Source of the DNA: Yersinia massiliensis CCUG 53443
GTDB taxonomy: Bacteria > Pseudomonadota > Gammaproteobacteria > Enterobacterales > Enterobacteriaceae
Direction: 5' to 3'
Assembly: GCF_000312485.1 (NCBI RefSeq)
Contig: NZ_HE997649.1
Span: 127,688-191,687, forward strand
Length of the DNA: 64,000 nt
Below are positions 29,802 through 40,679 of the stretch, piece by piece. Numbering within the stretch: position 1 is the first letter of the stretch; each line of letters begins with the position of its first letter. A program made the position numbers and the translations under genes. Under the pieces are notes generated by a model. It saw nothing but the letters and a program-made list of their open reading frames with translations, ran no database searches and was not told where the DNA came from.

Positions 29802-30491
29802 TCAGTAGCGCGTTGAGAAACGGTATCCAGTTCCCCGGACAGTTTGTACCATGCGGTCATGACCATCAACTTCAAGCGCCTTACGTAGCCGACGAATATG
29901 CACGTCAACCGTACGATCTTCTACATAAACGTTAGTGCCCCAGACATAATTAAGCAACTGTTCACGGCTGTAAACACGCTCAGGGTGGGTCATAAAGAAG
30001 TGTAATAGTTTGAACTCAGTGGGCCCCATATCGAGCGCTTGCTCATTGGCCATGACGCGATGCGATGAAGGATCGAGACTCAATCCTTGCATTTCAATGA
30101 CTTCTTCCACTGCCATGGGGGATATTCGGCGCATAACAGCTTTGATACGTGCCACCAGCTCTTTCGGCGAGAAAGGCTTAGTAATGTAATCATCGGCCCC
30201 CACTTCTAAACCACGCACCCGATCTTCTTCTTCACCACGGGCGGTGAGCATCATCACCGGAATGTCTCTGGTTAATGCTTCACGCTTCATATGCTTGATA
30301 AACTGAATACCCGAACCGCCCGGTAACATCCAGTCCAACAGCACTAAATCAGGGAAAGGCTCCGACAGACGAGTGACTGCGCTGTCATAATCTTCGGCTT
30401 CTAACGGTTGGTAACCATTCTGCTCCAACACAAAGCACACCATCTCACGGATTGGCGCTTCATCTTCCACCACCAGTATGCGTCTTGCCAT
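29802..30491 (-). CDS. phoB: Phosphate regulon response regulator PhoB
   Basis: PhoB is an OmpR-type DNA-binding response regulator. From the ATG at 30489-30491 it has 229 residues ([20 protein letters not shown]), as in E. coli. The longer in-frame reading would pass through the Pho box. The receiver domain has Asp10, phosphorylated Asp53 (LLDWMLPGG) and Lys105 (TKPFSPKEL). The winged-helix domain is at about 130-229 and ends [12 protein letters not shown]. It heads the phoB-phoR-PstS-like operon and is divergent from sbcD. Confidence 0.98.
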   Translation of the reverse strand: MARRILVVEDEAPIREMVCFVLEQNGYQPLEAEDYDSAVTRLSEPFPDLVLLDWMLPGGSGIQFIKHMKREALTRDIPVMMLTARGEEEDRVRGLEVGADDYITKPFSPKELVARIKAVMRRISPMAVEEVIEMQGLSLDPSSHRVMANEQALDMGPTEFKLLHFFMTHPERVYSREQLLNYVWGTNVYVEDRTVDVHIRRLRKALEVDGHDRMVQTVRGTGYRFSTRY

Positions 30492-30540
30492 CATCAACCC
30501 TGCCAGTAAGTTAGTGGTCACTATTTGATTTCGGGAGCCA

Positions 30541-30573
30541 TTATGCGTCAGTTTTGTGACATTTTTATGAAAA
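30541..30573 (-). promoter_or_regulatory. Pho box upstream of phoB (three 11-bp units)
   Basis: On the minus strand three 11-bp units follow each other: TTTTCATAAAA, ATGTCACAAAA and CTGACGCATAA. This has the direct-repeat pattern of PhoB binding sites and is very close to the E. coli phoB Pho box. It lies 50-82 bases before the phoB start, so autoregulation is expected. Confidence 0.88.
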
Positions 30574-30759
30574 ACATCACGCTTCTGCAAGCAATAAGCA
30601 TAGTGATAAATTTCATCGTAATTGCAAAATGCAGCAGCCAACTTTGCGAGACGTCTCGGAGATTTGTTCTATGATGCGGTTTTAGCCGCGACAACTCGCT
30701 GCCAGCGTTTATAATCAGCGCCATTCTCTGTGACTGATAACCTGCCGTGCGGGAGATTT

Positions 30760-31998
30760 ATGCGCATTATCCATACCTCTGATTGGCATTTAGGCCAGCA
30801 TTTCTTCACCAAAAGCCGAGCTGCTGAACATCAGGCATTTCTGCACTGGCTCATTAAGCAGATCGAAGAAAATCAGGTAGATGCGCTGATTGTCGCGGGT
30901 GATATTTTTGATACTGGCTCACCACCAAGCTATGCGAGAGAGCTCTATAACCGTTTTGTGGTGGATATCCAAGTCACTGGCTGTCAACTAGTTGTGCTCG
31001 GGGGCAATCACGATTCAGTATCGACCCTCAATGAGTCTCGGGGTTTACTTTCCTATCTCAATACAACGGTGATCTCTTCTGCTAGCAGCCAGCTCGAACA
31101 GCAAGTCATCACACTGAAAAACCGCCAGCAAGAGCCAGCCGCCCTGCTGTGTGCTGTCCCCTTCTTACGCCCGCGTGACTTAGTCACCAGCCAAGCTGGC
31201 GAATCTGGTGGGCAAAAACAACTGGCCTTGCAAGAAGCCATTGCAAGTCACTATCAGGCGCTATATCAGCAAGCCGTTGAGCTGCGTAGCAAATTGGGCT
31301 TAGCGATACCGATCATTGCCACCGGGCATCTCACCACTGTGGGAGTGACGACCTCGGACTCTGTTCGTGAAATCTATATTGGTACACTGGATGCCTTTCC
31401 TGCGCAGGCGTTTCCACCGGCAGATTACATTGCATTAGGCCATATTCATCGGGCCCAACAGGTCGCAAAAACCGAGCATATTCGCTATAGCGGATCCCCC
31501 ATCGCGCTAAGTTTTGATGAGTTGGGTAAAGAGAAAAGTGTCTATCTGGTTGAATTTACCCAACAAACATTGGCATCGGTCACCCCACTTATTATCCCGC
31601 AGTTTCAACCCATGCAGCTCATCAAAGGGGATTTGCAGCAAATAGAACAGCAATTGACGCAATTTGCTGACCATCAAGGCTTACCCGTATGGCTTGATAT
31701 CGAAGTTGCCACTCAAGACTATCTTACTGATATCCAAAGGCGCATTCAGGCACTGGCCGCTGATCTCCCTGTTGAAGTGGTGTTATTACGCCGTAGCAAA
31801 GAGCAACGCAACAACCTGATTGAGCGCCAAGAGAAAGAAACACTTAATGAATTGAGTGTCACAGAGGTCTTCGAGCGCAGACTCGCCCTAGAGAGCGATT
31901 TAGCTGAGCCGCGCCAGCAACGAATGCGCCAGCTATTTGGCCAAGCGGTTGAAGATACTACGCAAGGTAAAGATGCCGCAGAGGAGCAGCTACTATGA
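30760..31998 (+). CDS. sbcD: Exonuclease subunit SbcD
   Basis: SbcD is the Mre11-like nuclease of the SbcCD complex, which cleaves DNA hairpins and processes ends. From the ATG at 30760 it has 412 residues ([20 protein letters not shown]). A GTG ten codons upstream is in frame, but the family begins at MRI. The metallophosphoesterase motifs are complete: DWHLG, GDIFDTG, GGNHDS, ATGHLT and LGHIHRAQ. It overlaps sbcC by 4 bp (ATGA), so translation is coupled. Confidence 0.97.
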   Translation: MRIIHTSDWHLGQHFFTKSRAAEHQAFLHWLIKQIEENQVDALIVAGDIFDTGSPPSYARELYNRFVVDIQVTGCQLVVLGGNHDSVSTLNESRGLLSYLNTTVISSASSQLEQQVITLKNRQQEPAALLCAVPFLRPRDLVTSQAGESGGQKQLALQEAIASHYQALYQQAVELRSKLGLAIPIIATGHLTTVGVTTSDSVREIYIGTLDAFPAQAFPPADYIALGHIHRAQQVAKTEHIRYSGSPIALSFDELGKEKSVYLVEFTQQTLASVTPLIIPQFQPMQLIKGDLQQIEQQLTQFADHQGLPVWLDIEVATQDYLTDIQRRIQALAADLPVEVVLLRRSKEQRNNLIERQEKETLNELSVTEVFERRLALESDLAEPRQQRMRQLFGQAVEDTTQGKDAAEEQLL

Positions 31999-34900
31999 AG
32001 ATTTTAAGTCTGCGCCTGAAAAACATTAATTCGCTGCAAGGGGAATGGAAGATTGACTTCACTACCGAACCCTTTGCCAGCAATGGCTTATTCGCGATAA
32101 CCGGCCCCACTGGTGCGGGGAAAACGACGTTATTAGACGCGATTTGTCTTGCGCTCTACCATCAAACGCCTCGTCTGAATGTCACCCCCAGCCAAAATGA
32201 GCTGATGACACGCCATACTGCAGAATCGCTGGCCGAAGTTGAATTTGAAGTGAAAGGCACACGATATCGTGCATTTTGGAGCCAACGTCGCGCCAAAAAT
32301 AGCCCTGAAGGCAATCTACAAGCACCGAAAGTTGAATTAGCATTAGGCGAAAGCGGGAAAATCCTGGCTGACAAAGTGCGCGATAAGCTCGATATGATTG
32401 CCGAGATCACTGGACTGGATTTTGGTCGATTTACCAAATCCATGATGCTGTCACAGGGGCAATTTGCCGCGTTCTTAAATGCTGACGCCAATGATCGTGC
32501 GGAGTTACTGGAAGAACTAACGGGCACCGACATTTATGGGCGGATATCCGAGCGGGTGTTCGAGCAACACAAAGAGGCCAAAATCGCTCTGGACGCCTTG
32601 CACCAACGGGCAGCCGGTATTGAGCTGCTAAACGAAGAACAGCGCTCAGCTTTGGCACAACAAATAGAAGCACTTCGCCAACAAGAACAGCAGCTCACAT
32701 CAGCACAATCCGTTAATCAACAGCAAATAAGCTGGTTGACTCGTTGGCAACAACAACAAAAAGAAGTGCAGGACTATCAACAACAGCAAGTCTCTATTGA
32801 ACAGGACTTTGAGCAGGCTCAACCTGAATTGTTACGGCTTGCCCGCAGTGAACCGGCTGAAAAGTTGCGTCCCTTATTGCGAGAGCGTTCACGCAGCCAG
32901 CAAGAGTTACAAAAAATTCAACTACGTATCACCACACTGACCGAGCAACAGCAACAACTTCAAACTCAGTTGGTACCCTTGGCCGAAGCATTAGAGCACG
33001 CCACTTTGGCGCGTCAACAGCAAGCGGTTAAACAGCATGAACAAGAAACGCTAATTGAACAAAAAGTCATCCCACTAGACAACACGCTCACGCAACAGCA
33101 GCTCATATTGGAGCAGCTAGCAACACAACGCCAACAGTTACAGGGCAAAGAGCAGCAAGAACGACAACAGCTAGAGCTCAATGAGCAGCAGTTGCTAAAA
33201 AACCATCAACGCCTACAGCAACTGGCAGAATATGCGCAACTTTATTCCCACCATCAACACTGGGAAAAGAACTTGCCATTATGGCGTGAACAGTTCCGCC
33301 AACTGCAATTACAGCAACAGCAATCGGCTGAAAATGAACAACAACAGCAGCAACAACTTGTATTGCTCAATACATTGCAGCAGCAAATCACCAAACTAAA
33401 TGAGCAAGATAAGCAGCAGCAAGTTGTTCTGACACAGGCCAGTTCGCAAACGGGCAACATCCAGCGGCAACTGGCCGAGCTTGAAAAACAACAACCCTTG
33501 GCGCAGTTACGCCAGCAATGGAGTCGCCTCCAAGAGCAGCGTTCTATACGGCAGCAATTGGCGTCACTCTCGCCGTTGGCTCAACAAATCCAGTTGCTAA
33601 TTGATAAACGGCAGCAGCAACTCATTAGCCAGCAGCAACAGTTAAAGCTGCTTGAGCCGCAATTAGCCGAAAAACGTCAGTTATATAAGCAACAAAAACA
33701 ACATCTGACGGACCTAGAAAGTTTGTGGGAACGAGAGAAACAGATAGTAGGATTAGAGGCAGAACGGGCGAAGCTCCAAGCTGGAAAGGCCTGCCCACTA
33801 TGTGGCGCTCTGGATCACCCTGCTATTACTGAATATCAGGCGGTAAAGCCATCTGAAACCGCCACACGTGTTGAGCTACTCCGCCTACAAGTCGAACAGC
33901 TATTTACCGCCGGTACGGAGTTGCGTACTCAAGTAGAAAGTGTGCAGCAACAGCAGCAGCGTTTGGAGCAAGAGCTACAGCACCATCACCAGCAACTGGC
34001 TGATTACCAACAACGCTGGCAAGCACTCGCTAAACCTCTGGCATTGGCAATAAGCTTGGATGATTCGGAAGCATTGACCACTTGGCTGGCTCAACAAGAA
34101 CAATTAGAGCAAGACTGCCAGCAAAAATTGGCTGAATATGAACGTCTAAATCAGCTACATCAACAAGCGAAAGATGTGTTGGCGCAAGCTGAACAACAAC
34201 AGCAAACACATAAGCAACAAGTCGCTCTCATTACGCAACGCCAACAAGATGCCCAGCAATCCCATCAAGCGTTGTTAGCACAGCATCAGCGGCAACAGGA
34301 TGAACTGGCCCTGATGCGCCAGAACTTCCATCATACGCTGGCTGAATTGTCGCTATCATTACCGGAAACAGACCAACAACAGCGTTGGCTGGCGCAACGA
34401 GAAGAAGAGAGCCAACGCTGGCAGCAGTATCAGCAAGAACAGCAGCTGTTGGCCTTGGGGAAACAAGCGCTAGAAACGCGAATTGAAGATGAGCGTCGTC
34501 ACTTACAAGCCTGTGTTGAGCAATTAGCAGAGCTTACCGATAAGCATCAACAGGCTGAAACCCTCTTTCAGCAATACCATCAGCAGCGCCAAACGCTGTT
34601 TGGTGATAAACGCGTCATTGAAGCGCGTCAGATACTGCGCCAAGAGCAGCAACAGGCCGAGCTAGCACAACAAAAGGCGACAGAATCTTTGCAGTTGGCT
34701 CAATCCCAGCTCAACCGACTTTTGGGAGAGCTTGCGGGGCTAGAGCAGCAATATCAGCATAATCAACAAAGTGCGGCAACAGCTCAAGCAGAGTTACAAC
34801 AAGCACTGGAAAGCAGTGAATTCGACGATGAAGCGGCATTAACGGCAGCCTTGCTTAGCGAAGAAGAAAGGCAACGTTTGCAGCAATTACAACAACAATT

Positions 34901-35684
34901 GAACGAGCGGCGACAGCAAATCCAAATTCGCCAACAACAAACCCAAGAAGTACTTGAGCAGCACCACCTACAGTGCCCCGCAGGTGTCGATCAAACATCT
35001 GAGTTGGCGGTATTAGAACAACAACTCGAACAGTTAATCGCACAACTTAAAACTAACACCTTACGTCAGGGTGAGTTACGCAATCAGCTAGAAAGTGACA
35101 CCGTTCGTCGTCACAATCAACATGCCTTGTTTGACCAAATTGAGCAAAGCCAACAGCAATATGATGACTGGAACTATCTCAACCATTTAATTGGCTCTAA
35201 AGAAGGTGATAAATTCCGTAAATTTGCCCAAGGGCTGACCCTCGATCATTTGGTCTATCTGGCCAATAATCAGCTTAGTCGTTTGCATGGTCGTTATTTG
35301 TTACAGCGTAAAACCAGTGATGCATTGGAACTGCAAGTGGTGGATACGTGGCAAGCGGATGCAATACGCGATACACGAACATTATCTGGCGGTGAAAGTT
35401 TTCTGGTCAGTTTAGCGTTGGCGTTGGCGCTGTCGGATTTGGTGAGCCACAAAACCAGTATTGATTCGCTGTTCCTTGACGAAGGTTTCGGTACGCTAGA
35501 TGCCGAAACGCTGGATACCGCATTGGATGCTCTCGATAGCCTGAATGCGTCGGGTAAGACGATCGGGGTGATCAGTCACGTTGAGGCAATGAAGGAAAGA
35601 ATTCCAGTACAAATCAAAGTGAAGAAGGTCAACGGACTCGGGGTTAGCCGTTTAGATAATATCTTCCGCGTTGATCAAGACTGA
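31995..35684 (+). CDS. sbcC: Exonuclease subunit SbcC, long glutamine-rich form
   Basis: SbcC is the Rad50-like ATPase partner of SbcD. Walker A is [14 protein letters not shown] near residue 37. The ABC signature ([17 protein letters not shown]) and Walker B with D-loop ([12 protein letters not shown]) lie at the C-terminus. Two long coiled coils meet at the zinc hook CPLC (Cys600 and Cys603). At 1229 residues it is about 180 longer than E. coli SbcC (1048). The coiled coils are extraordinarily rich in glutamine, often in runs of three to six, encoded by CAA/CAG. Antisense frames over this gene are artefacts of that composition. Confidence 0.97.
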   Translation: MKILSLRLKNINSLQGEWKIDFTTEPFASNGLFAITGPTGAGKTTLLDAICLALYHQTPRLNVTPSQNELMTRHTAESLAEVEFEVKGTRYRAFWSQRRAKNSPEGNLQAPKVELALGESGKILADKVRDKLDMIAEITGLDFGRFTKSMMLSQGQFAAFLNADANDRAELLEELTGTDIYGRISERVFEQHKEAKIALDALHQRAAGIELLNEEQRSALAQQIEALRQQEQQLTSAQSVNQQQISWLTRWQQQQKEVQDYQQQQVSIEQDFEQAQPELLRLARSEPAEKLRPLLRERSRSQQELQKIQLRITTLTEQQQQLQTQLVPLAEALEHATLARQQQAVKQHEQETLIEQKVIPLDNTLTQQQLILEQLATQRQQLQGKEQQERQQLELNEQQLLKNHQRLQQLAEYAQLYSHHQHWEKNLPLWREQFRQLQLQQQQSAENEQQQQQQLVLLNTLQQQITKLNEQDKQQQVVLTQASSQTGNIQRQLAELEKQQPLAQLRQQWSRLQEQRSIRQQLASLSPLAQQIQLLIDKRQQQLISQQQQLKLLEPQLAEKRQLYKQQKQHLTDLESLWEREKQIVGLEAERAKLQAGKACPLCGALDHPAITEYQAVKPSETATRVELLRLQVEQLFTAGTELRTQVESVQQQQQRLEQELQHHHQQLADYQQRWQALAKPLALAISLDDSEALTTWLAQQEQLEQDCQQKLAEYERLNQLHQQAKDVLAQAEQQQQTHKQQVALITQRQQDAQQSHQALLAQHQRQQDELALMRQNFHHTLAELSLSLPETDQQQRWLAQREEESQRWQQYQQEQQLLALGKQALETRIEDERRHLQACVEQLAELTDKHQQAETLFQQYHQQRQTLFGDKRVIEARQILRQEQQQAELAQQKATESLQLAQSQLNRLLGELAGLEQQYQHNQQSAATAQAELQQALESSEFDDEAALTAALLSEEERQRLQQLQQQLNERRQQIQIRQQQTQEVLEQHHLQCPAGVDQTSELAVLEQQLEQLIAQLKTNTLRQGELRNQLESDTVRRHNQHALFDQIEQSQQQYDDWNYLNHLIGSKEGDKFRKFAQGLTLDHLVYLANNQLSRLHGRYLLQRKTSDALELQVVDTWQADAIRDTRTLSGGESFLVSLALALALSDLVSHKTSIDSLFLDEGFGTLDAETLDTALDALDSLNASGKTIGVISHVEAMKERIPVQIKVKKVNGLGVSRLDNIFRVDQD

Positions 35685-35700
35685 CCCGACCCGAATCCAT

Positions 35701-35985
35701 GATTCGGGTAAGTGATGGCTGCCCCACCGACGAAGGCCATGCCCAAAGTCATTGGCGTGACAGCTAGGCGGCAAACGAGCGCATCCCGATGAGCTGACTC
35801 AAGTCAGTGATTCGGGTAAGTGAGTGCCGCTAACAACGCTGCGACCTCACCGGCGAAGGGCATGCCCAAAGTCATTGGCGTGACAGCTAGGCAGCAAACG
35901 AGCGCATCCCGATGAGCTGACTCAAGTCAGTGATTCGGGTAAGTGAGTGCCGCTAACAACGCTGCCACGTCAAGGACGAAGGGCA
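35701..35985. repeat. Tandem intergenic repeat, two and a half units, running into mak
   Basis: GATTCGGGTAAGTGA recurs at 35701, 35809 and 35932. Unit 1 is 108 bp, unit 2 is 123 bp, and a partial unit 3 ends within the 3' end of mak. Each full unit has AAAGTCATTGGCGTGACAGC and an internal stem (CTGACT, CA, AGTCAG, extended by CCCGA and TCGGG). The first part resembles the repeat at 46744. I believe this is a dispersed Yersinia intergenic repeat family, but could not search for other copies. Confidence 0.85.
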
Positions 35986-36887
35986 TTTGGCCACAGCCAA
36001 GCAGCGCCACGCACCCCACTCGAATCACCATGCACCGCCCGACGAATTGGCGTCTCACATTCACCGCCAAACACCCATGGGCGGATTAATGCGGGTAGTG
36101 TTTTATAGAGGCGGTCTACGTTACTCATTCCACCGCCTAGAACGACCACGTCGGGGTCGAACAGGTTAATCACCTGAGCCAAGGATTTGGCAAAACGTTG
36201 CTCATAATTATGCATAGCCTGCTCAGCTATCGCATCACCTTGTTCGGCCAACGTAATGATTTCATGGCCTTTAAGGGGTTTTCCACTCAAACGAAAATAG
36301 TCTGTGGCGAAGCCGGTGCCAGAGACAAATGTTTCGATACAGCCTTTTTTGCCACAATAGCAAGCGACCTCCTGCTGATATAGCCACTCTTCATCATCTT
36401 GCCACGGCAAAGGATTATGGCCCCACTCACCGGCAATACCATTGCCACCAGCATGTACTCGCCCATCAATCGCAATTCCAGATCCGCAACCGGTGCCGAT
36501 GATGGCAGCAAAAACCAAATGTTTACCCGCCCCCGCACCATCGGTTGCTTCAGAAACGGCCAGACAATTAGCATCATTCGCCAAGCGTACTGGGCGAGAA
36601 AGTAGATCAGACAGGTCTTTATCGACAAATTGACCATTCAGCCAGACTGAATTGGCATTTTTCACTTTACCCGTAAAAGGAGAGAGTGTTCCTGGTATCC
36701 CTACACCGACACTGCCTCGCTCCCCCGTCGCCAGCTCAGCGTCAGCCACTAAATCAGCAATCGCCTGCAATGTTTTTTGATAATCATGTCGTGGGGTATC
36801 AACCCGCTTACGAAAAAGTTCCTGTCCATCATTGCTCAGCGCAATGACTTCTATTTTGGTGCCACCCAGATCGATACCAATGCGCAT
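35970..36887 (-). CDS. mak: Fructokinase (ROK family)
   Basis: Mak is a cytoplasmic ROK-family sugar kinase that phosphorylates fructose (also mannose) with ATP. It has 305 residues. The ATP site is [15 protein letters not shown] near residue 3. The catalytic Asp lies in [13 protein letters not shown], and the ROK zinc site is [12 protein letters not shown] with GEWGHNPLP upstream. Its last residues (NALRP) and its stop codon are formed by bases shared with the adjoining repeat, where E. coli ends WLWPQE. It is divergent from rdgC, as in E. coli. Confidence 0.95.
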   Translation of the reverse strand: MRIGIDLGGTKIEVIALSNDGQELFRKRVDTPRHDYQKTLQAIADLVADAELATGERGSVGVGIPGTLSPFTGKVKNANSVWLNGQFVDKDLSDLLSRPVRLANDANCLAVSEATDGAGAGKHLVFAAIIGTGCGSGIAIDGRVHAGGNGIAGEWGHNPLPWQDDEEWLYQQEVACYCGKKGCIETFVSGTGFATDYFRLSGKPLKGHEIITLAEQGDAIAEQAMHNYEQRFAKSLAQVINLFDPDVVVLGGGMSNVDRLYKTLPALIRPWVFGGECETPIRRAVHGDSSGVRGAAWLWPNALRP

Positions 36888-37205
36888 AGCGCTCCACCTC
36901 GTTGATAGGGTTGTTCATTGTGTTGCGAGCGATTAACAGGCTTCAATAGACTGCGAATATAGAAATAATAAAAATCTTATCATTTCAGTGTGGACAATGC
37001 GCGGCGGTGACACAATCTTTGTTGCCCTTAATTTTACATTCTGGGTATTTAAATCCCATTCGGTTAAAAAGGTATGGAACAAATTATTGGCTAGCACTCT
37101 TTTTTCTGATTCTTTACTAGGGGTCAAGGCGCCAATTCGTTATCATGCCGCCCTGCGTTTGATTAACTCGCGCGCTCAAAGCGCGCCCGAGCCAGGGAAA
37201 ACACT

Positions 37206-38117
37206 ATGCTGTGGTTTAAGAATTTAATGGTTTACCGTTTAAGCTGGGAAGTTTCGCTGTCTGCGGATGAAATGGAGAAACAGTTAAGCGCCCTCAGTTT
37301 CACCCCTTGCGGTAGCCAAGATATGGTCAAAACCGGTTGGGTATCACCGATGGGTTCACACAGCGATGCATTAACACATACGGTTAATGGTCAGATCGTG
37401 ATTTGTGCGCGCAAAGAAGAGAAAATCCTGCCATCACCGGTAATTAAGCAAGAGCTGCAAGCCAAAATCGAACGGCTGGAAGGTGAACAACACCGCAAAC
37501 TGAAAAAAACTGAAAAAGACTCGCTAAAAGATGAAGTTTTGCACAGTTTACTGCCACGCGCATTCAGTCGGTTTAACCAAACCTTCTTGTGGATAGATAC
37601 CGTCAATGACCTGATTATGGTCGATGCAGCCAGTGCTAAGCGAGCAGAAGATACCTTGGCATTACTGCGAAAAAGCTTAGGCTCCCTGCCCGTTGTCCCT
37701 CTGACATTAGAAAACCCGATTGAGTTAACGCTAACAGAGTGGGTACGTAGCAAAGAGTTACCTGCTGGCTTTACGCTGATGGATGAAGCTGAACTAAAAG
37801 CTATTCTGGAAGATGGCGGCGTGATCCGCTGTAAAAAACAGGATCTGTTTAGCGATGAAATCGCGGTACATATCGAAGCTGGCAAGTTAGTGACCAAACT
37901 GGCACTGGATTGGCAGGAGCGCGTTCAGTTAGTGCTATCTGATGACGGTTCACTAAAGCGCCTGAAATTCTCTGACACTTTGCGTGAACAGAACGATGAT
38001 ATTGATCGAGAAGATTTTGCTCAGCGTTTCGATGCCGATTTTATTCTGATGACCAGTGAGCTGGCCGCGTTGATTAAAAATATGGTTGAAGCATTGGGTG
38101 GTGAAGCTGAGCGTTAA
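37206..38117 (+). CDS. rdgC: Recombination-associated protein RdgC
   Basis: RdgC is a ring-forming DNA-binding protein that restrains RecA activity. It has 303 residues, the family length, and begins [20 protein letters not shown]. No enzymatic motif exists in this family; recognition rests on length, the conserved beginning and blocks such as [22 protein letters not shown]. It lies between mak (divergent) and ppnP (convergent), as in E. coli. Confidence 0.97.
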   Translation: MLWFKNLMVYRLSWEVSLSADEMEKQLSALSFTPCGSQDMVKTGWVSPMGSHSDALTHTVNGQIVICARKEEKILPSPVIKQELQAKIERLEGEQHRKLKKTEKDSLKDEVLHSLLPRAFSRFNQTFLWIDTVNDLIMVDAASAKRAEDTLALLRKSLGSLPVVPLTLENPIELTLTEWVRSKELPAGFTLMDEAELKAILEDGGVIRCKKQDLFSDEIAVHIEAGKLVTKLALDWQERVQLVLSDDGSLKRLKFSDTLREQNDDIDREDFAQRFDADFILMTSELAALIKNMVEALGGEAER

Positions 38118-38194
38118 TACTGCGGCTAGCGAGTAATGAAAGACCGCTGCCCTTTCTGGCATGGAGAGGGCAGAAATGAAAGTTAATCTAAAAA

Positions 38195-38482
38195 CTAGCT
38201 CAAATATTTACACAAATACGATGATGCTTCAGCAACTTGCAGGTTAAATTCACTTTCCCCAGGGATATAGAATGTCTCACCTGGTTTGAACACTTCCCAA
38301 CCTGACGACCCAGGGATCAGCACTTTTAAGCTGCCCGTAATCACGGTCATTTCTTCAGGTTTAGCCGTACTGAAGGTGTATTCACCCTTTTCCATCACCC
38401 CAACACTCGCTGGCCCAATACTGTCACTGTCAAAACCAATAGATTTCACTTTCCCGGTAAAATACTCATTAAATTTCAGCAT
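38195..38482 (-). CDS. ppnP: Pyrimidine/purine nucleoside phosphorylase
   Basis: PpnP (formerly YaiE) is a small cupin-fold enzyme that phosphorolyses several nucleosides. It has 95 residues and begins [20 protein letters not shown], with the cupin blocks [18 protein letters not shown] and [13 protein letters not shown]. It converges with rdgC, 77 bp apart. Confidence 0.94.
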   Translation of the reverse strand: MLKFNEYFTGKVKSIGFDSDSIGPASVGVMEKGEYTFSTAKPEEMTVITGSLKVLIPGSSGWEVFKPGETFYIPGESEFNLQVAEASSYLCKYLS

Positions 38483-39055
38483 AGTTTTGCACCCGCATCT
38501 TAATCAGAATTGAGCTTTCATATTAGAGTCTCTCTAAACACTCTGTCACTGAATATTATGGCGAAATGGGATCATTACCGGTTTCACTCATCTGGTTGCG
38601 GATAAAACACACGAATTGGCGCTGAATCTCATCAGTATGCTCAAAGAATCGCGGCTATTTAGCGAATAACAAAACCACTGCATTGAATCTTGCAGCAAAA
38701 GTGAATAGCGCTTATCAGAAAGGAAGTATCACATTAGAGGTTTCGTAGAATGTACAACGCCAATGAGGTTTCGAAGACCACAATCAATATTGACCAAAAT
38801 GCAGGCATAAAATTGGTATGTTGATGGATATACAGCTTGAGGGTTTTCATCGGCCCGCCTTGATTGGCCTTGCCTAGGTGGCATTAAGCAACGCAAATGG
38901 TTTACGTTGAAATGATTACGTAGGTGATGATTGTACTCTTCGTATAATTATCAGGCAATCAGATGGGTTGCTATCGACGTAATAAAAACATGCGTCTTAC
39001 AAATACCTTTATAGTGCAAATCTGTTCATCTCATCGATCGGGCTCAATCTCGCCA
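38483..39055. other. Gene-free gap between ppnP and aroL
   Basis: About 570 bases. All frames are broken by stops; the longest piece begins MYNANEVSKTTINID at 38750 and ends after 24 codons. E. coli carries aroM, yaiA and ykiA between aroL and ppnP. Their loss or decay could have left this tract, but no readable remnant was recognised. Confidence 0.4.
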
Positions 39056-39580
39056 CTATTTTACTGTTTCATCAGCTAAAATCTGCAAAATACGTTCAAC
39101 GACCTCATGCGGTGTTTGAGTGGCGTCAAGCACATGATGAGCGACCGATTGATAGAGTGCTTCACGGCTAGCGAGAACGTCCAGCATTTCCTCAACGATA
39201 GGTTTACCGGTTAGACTTGGCCGCTGAGCATCTTCTGGGTCTTCCGTTAGCCTTTCTGCAAGTACATTGGCCGATGCGCGCAAGTAAATCACCACACCGT
39301 GATGACGCATAAATGTACGATTGCTCGGGGTTAAAACCGCCCCACCACCAGTAGCAACGACCGTTTTAGGCGCAGTGACTGTCTCTAATGCCATGCTTTC
39401 ACGCAAACGAAAACCATCCCACCCTTCACGGGCAACAACATCGGCAACAGTGAGCTGTAAAGTTTGCTGCATAAACAGGTCTGTATCAATAAATCGATAC
39501 CCCAACGCCTCTGCCAACGCCTTCCCCACCGTGGTTTTACCTGCGCCACGCGCACCAACCATGAAGATAGTTTGTGTCAT
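39056..39580 (-). CDS. aroL: Shikimate kinase II
   Basis: AroL phosphorylates shikimate with ATP in the aromatic amino acid pathway. From the ATG at 39578-39580 it has 174 residues ([20 protein letters not shown]), matching E. coli; an in-frame upstream extension of 45 residues is not conserved. It has the P-loop GARGAGKTT, the shikimate-binding DTDLFMQ and [11 protein letters not shown], and the lid region [20 protein letters not shown]. coli aroM and yaiA, which follow aroL there, are absent. Confidence 0.96.
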   Translation of the reverse strand: MTQTIFMVGARGAGKTTVGKALAEALGYRFIDTDLFMQQTLQLTVADVVAREGWDGFRLRESMALETVTAPKTVVATGGGAVLTPSNRTFMRHHGVVIYLRASANVLAERLTEDPEDAQRPSLTGKPIVEEMLDVLASREALYQSVAHHVLDATQTPHEVVERILQILADETVK

Positions 39581-39937
39581 TACTTGAAAGTCCTTTCGTA
39601 TCAACTTCTGAGAATGAATTCTCGGTATCAAAAACGGGTCATTACGTTTAACTGACTCAGTGTTAATCAGCTTGATTTGATTAACACTCAGCCATTTGCT
39701 GTAGATGCAAATCATACCGATAATTGAGAGTAGTGCAAACTTTACAGGCGCGTAAATTTAATGATACAGATAATCCAATGTGATAATTTGATATTGTGCA
39801 ACAATTCCAATGTATCACACCTAAACAGCCATCATTTTCACGCTAAATTTGCTCAGTGAATGACTCCATTCACTTGATAGTCTCCCTATAGAATAGAGAC
39901 AACGGCGCAATGAATGGGGAAAGTTAATGATAGAACG
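39581..39937. other. aroL leader region
   Basis: About 360 bases without a gene. It contains the 11-bp palindrome described separately and must hold the aroL promoter. No clear TyrR box (TGTAAA-N6-TTTACA) was found on either strand; only a half-match (TGTAAA at about 39741-39746 on the minus strand) is visible. Confidence 0.4.
39659..39688 (-). promoter_or_regulatory. Palindrome in the aroL leader
   Basis: AGTGTTAATCA and TGATTAACACT form a perfect 11-bp inverted repeat with an 8-base spacer, about 80 bases before the aroL start. It could be an operator for a dimeric regulator or an RNA hairpin in the leader. It is not the TyrR or TrpR consensus. Confidence 0.6.
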
Positions 39938-40495
39938 CTAACGAGGCTGACAGATATAAACTAATGCAGGGGGGAAATTACGGACGACGCGTATTTTTTT
40001 CCACATAAAGTAGCGGGATAACAAGGGTTCAGACAGGTGGCTGTATTGAAACAGAACGAGTACCCCATTATTTACCCGTAAACGTTGTTGAGTCTGCTGC
40101 AAGATTTTGATACTTATTTTTGTGGGTATCGAGAGCAATGGTAAGCAACAAAATACCACATCGTAGTTCTGATCCAACAGTTCAGCTGAACGATCGGCAA
40201 CTTGCAGACGTGGGTCATTTATCTGGTGCAAGGCATGCACAAAATGGGGTTGGATTTCGTAAGCTTGTAAGCGAGAGTTGACGGACATATGCGACAAAAT
40301 TCGCTTTGTTAGCACGCCATCTGCCGCACCTAACTCTGCAATATTCAGATGTTGTTGCCAATCCACCTGATTCAACATCGCCTGACATAACCAAGGCGAC
40401 GAAGGGGCTAACGTGCCAACGGTGCGTGGTGAAGCAATAAAACGCTGTAAATAGGAAAATTGGCTTTTAAAATTACGCCGAACAGTGTTTAACAT
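39938..40495 (-). CDS. PmtA-like SAM-dependent methyltransferase family protein
   Basis: A 185-residue protein of the class I methyltransferase fold. Its beginning (FIASPRTVGTLAPSSPWLCQ) is the signature of the phospholipid N-methyltransferase (PmtA) / rRNA adenine dimethylase-like group. The SAM site follows as NIAELGAADGVLTKRIL near residue 52, then an acidic loop (QAYEIQPHFVHAL), and VVFCCLPLLSIPTK in place of the usual post-I motif. The substrate is unknown. It is not present in this place in E. coli. It is transcribed alone. Confidence 0.82.
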   Translation of the reverse strand: MLNTVRRNFKSQFSYLQRFIASPRTVGTLAPSSPWLCQAMLNQVDWQQHLNIAELGAADGVLTKRILSHMSVNSRLQAYEIQPHFVHALHQINDPRLQVADRSAELLDQNYDVVFCCLPLLSIPTKISIKILQQTQQRLRVNNGVLVLFQYSHLSEPLLSRYFMWKKIRVVRNFPPALVYICQPR

Positions 40496-40633
40496 AGCCT
40501 CTCCTCAGAGCCCAAGATATACCACAATAACACCTTATATTTCTTACGCTATCATTAAGATTACTCTAATAATTAATTATTTTGAGTCTGCGGCTATAAA
40601 GACCATCAGAAAGAATATGATGAATAAAAATAA

Positions 40634-40679
40634 GTCAGCCCAAGGTAACAAGAGTCATTCATTGTTACCTTGGGCTGAC
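40634..40679 (-). terminator. Perfect 18-bp hairpin, probable terminator of the YhcN-like gene
   Basis: GTCAGCCCAAGGTAACAA pairs perfectly with its complement at 40662-40679 across a 10-base loop. On the minus strand it is followed by TTATTTTTATT, and it lies 75 bases after the YhcN-like gene. The plus-strand side lacks a T tract. Confidence 0.75.

Noticed and set aside
32162-35043. Several antisense open frames inside sbcC, rich in Cys, Leu and Val
   Set aside because: They result from the absence of stops opposite CAA/CAG-rich DNA; none has a ribosome site or a family match.
35701-35985. Possible CRISPR array
   Set aside because: Units of 108-123 bp differ in length, abut without spacers and contain internal hairpins; no cas genes are near.
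38483-39055. Possible transposase remnant or decayed aroM/yaiA
   Set aside because: No translated segment of convincing length or similarity was found in any frame.
39716-39760. TyrR box for aroL
   Set aside because: Only one half of the palindrome (TGTAAA) is present, and the second half does not match.
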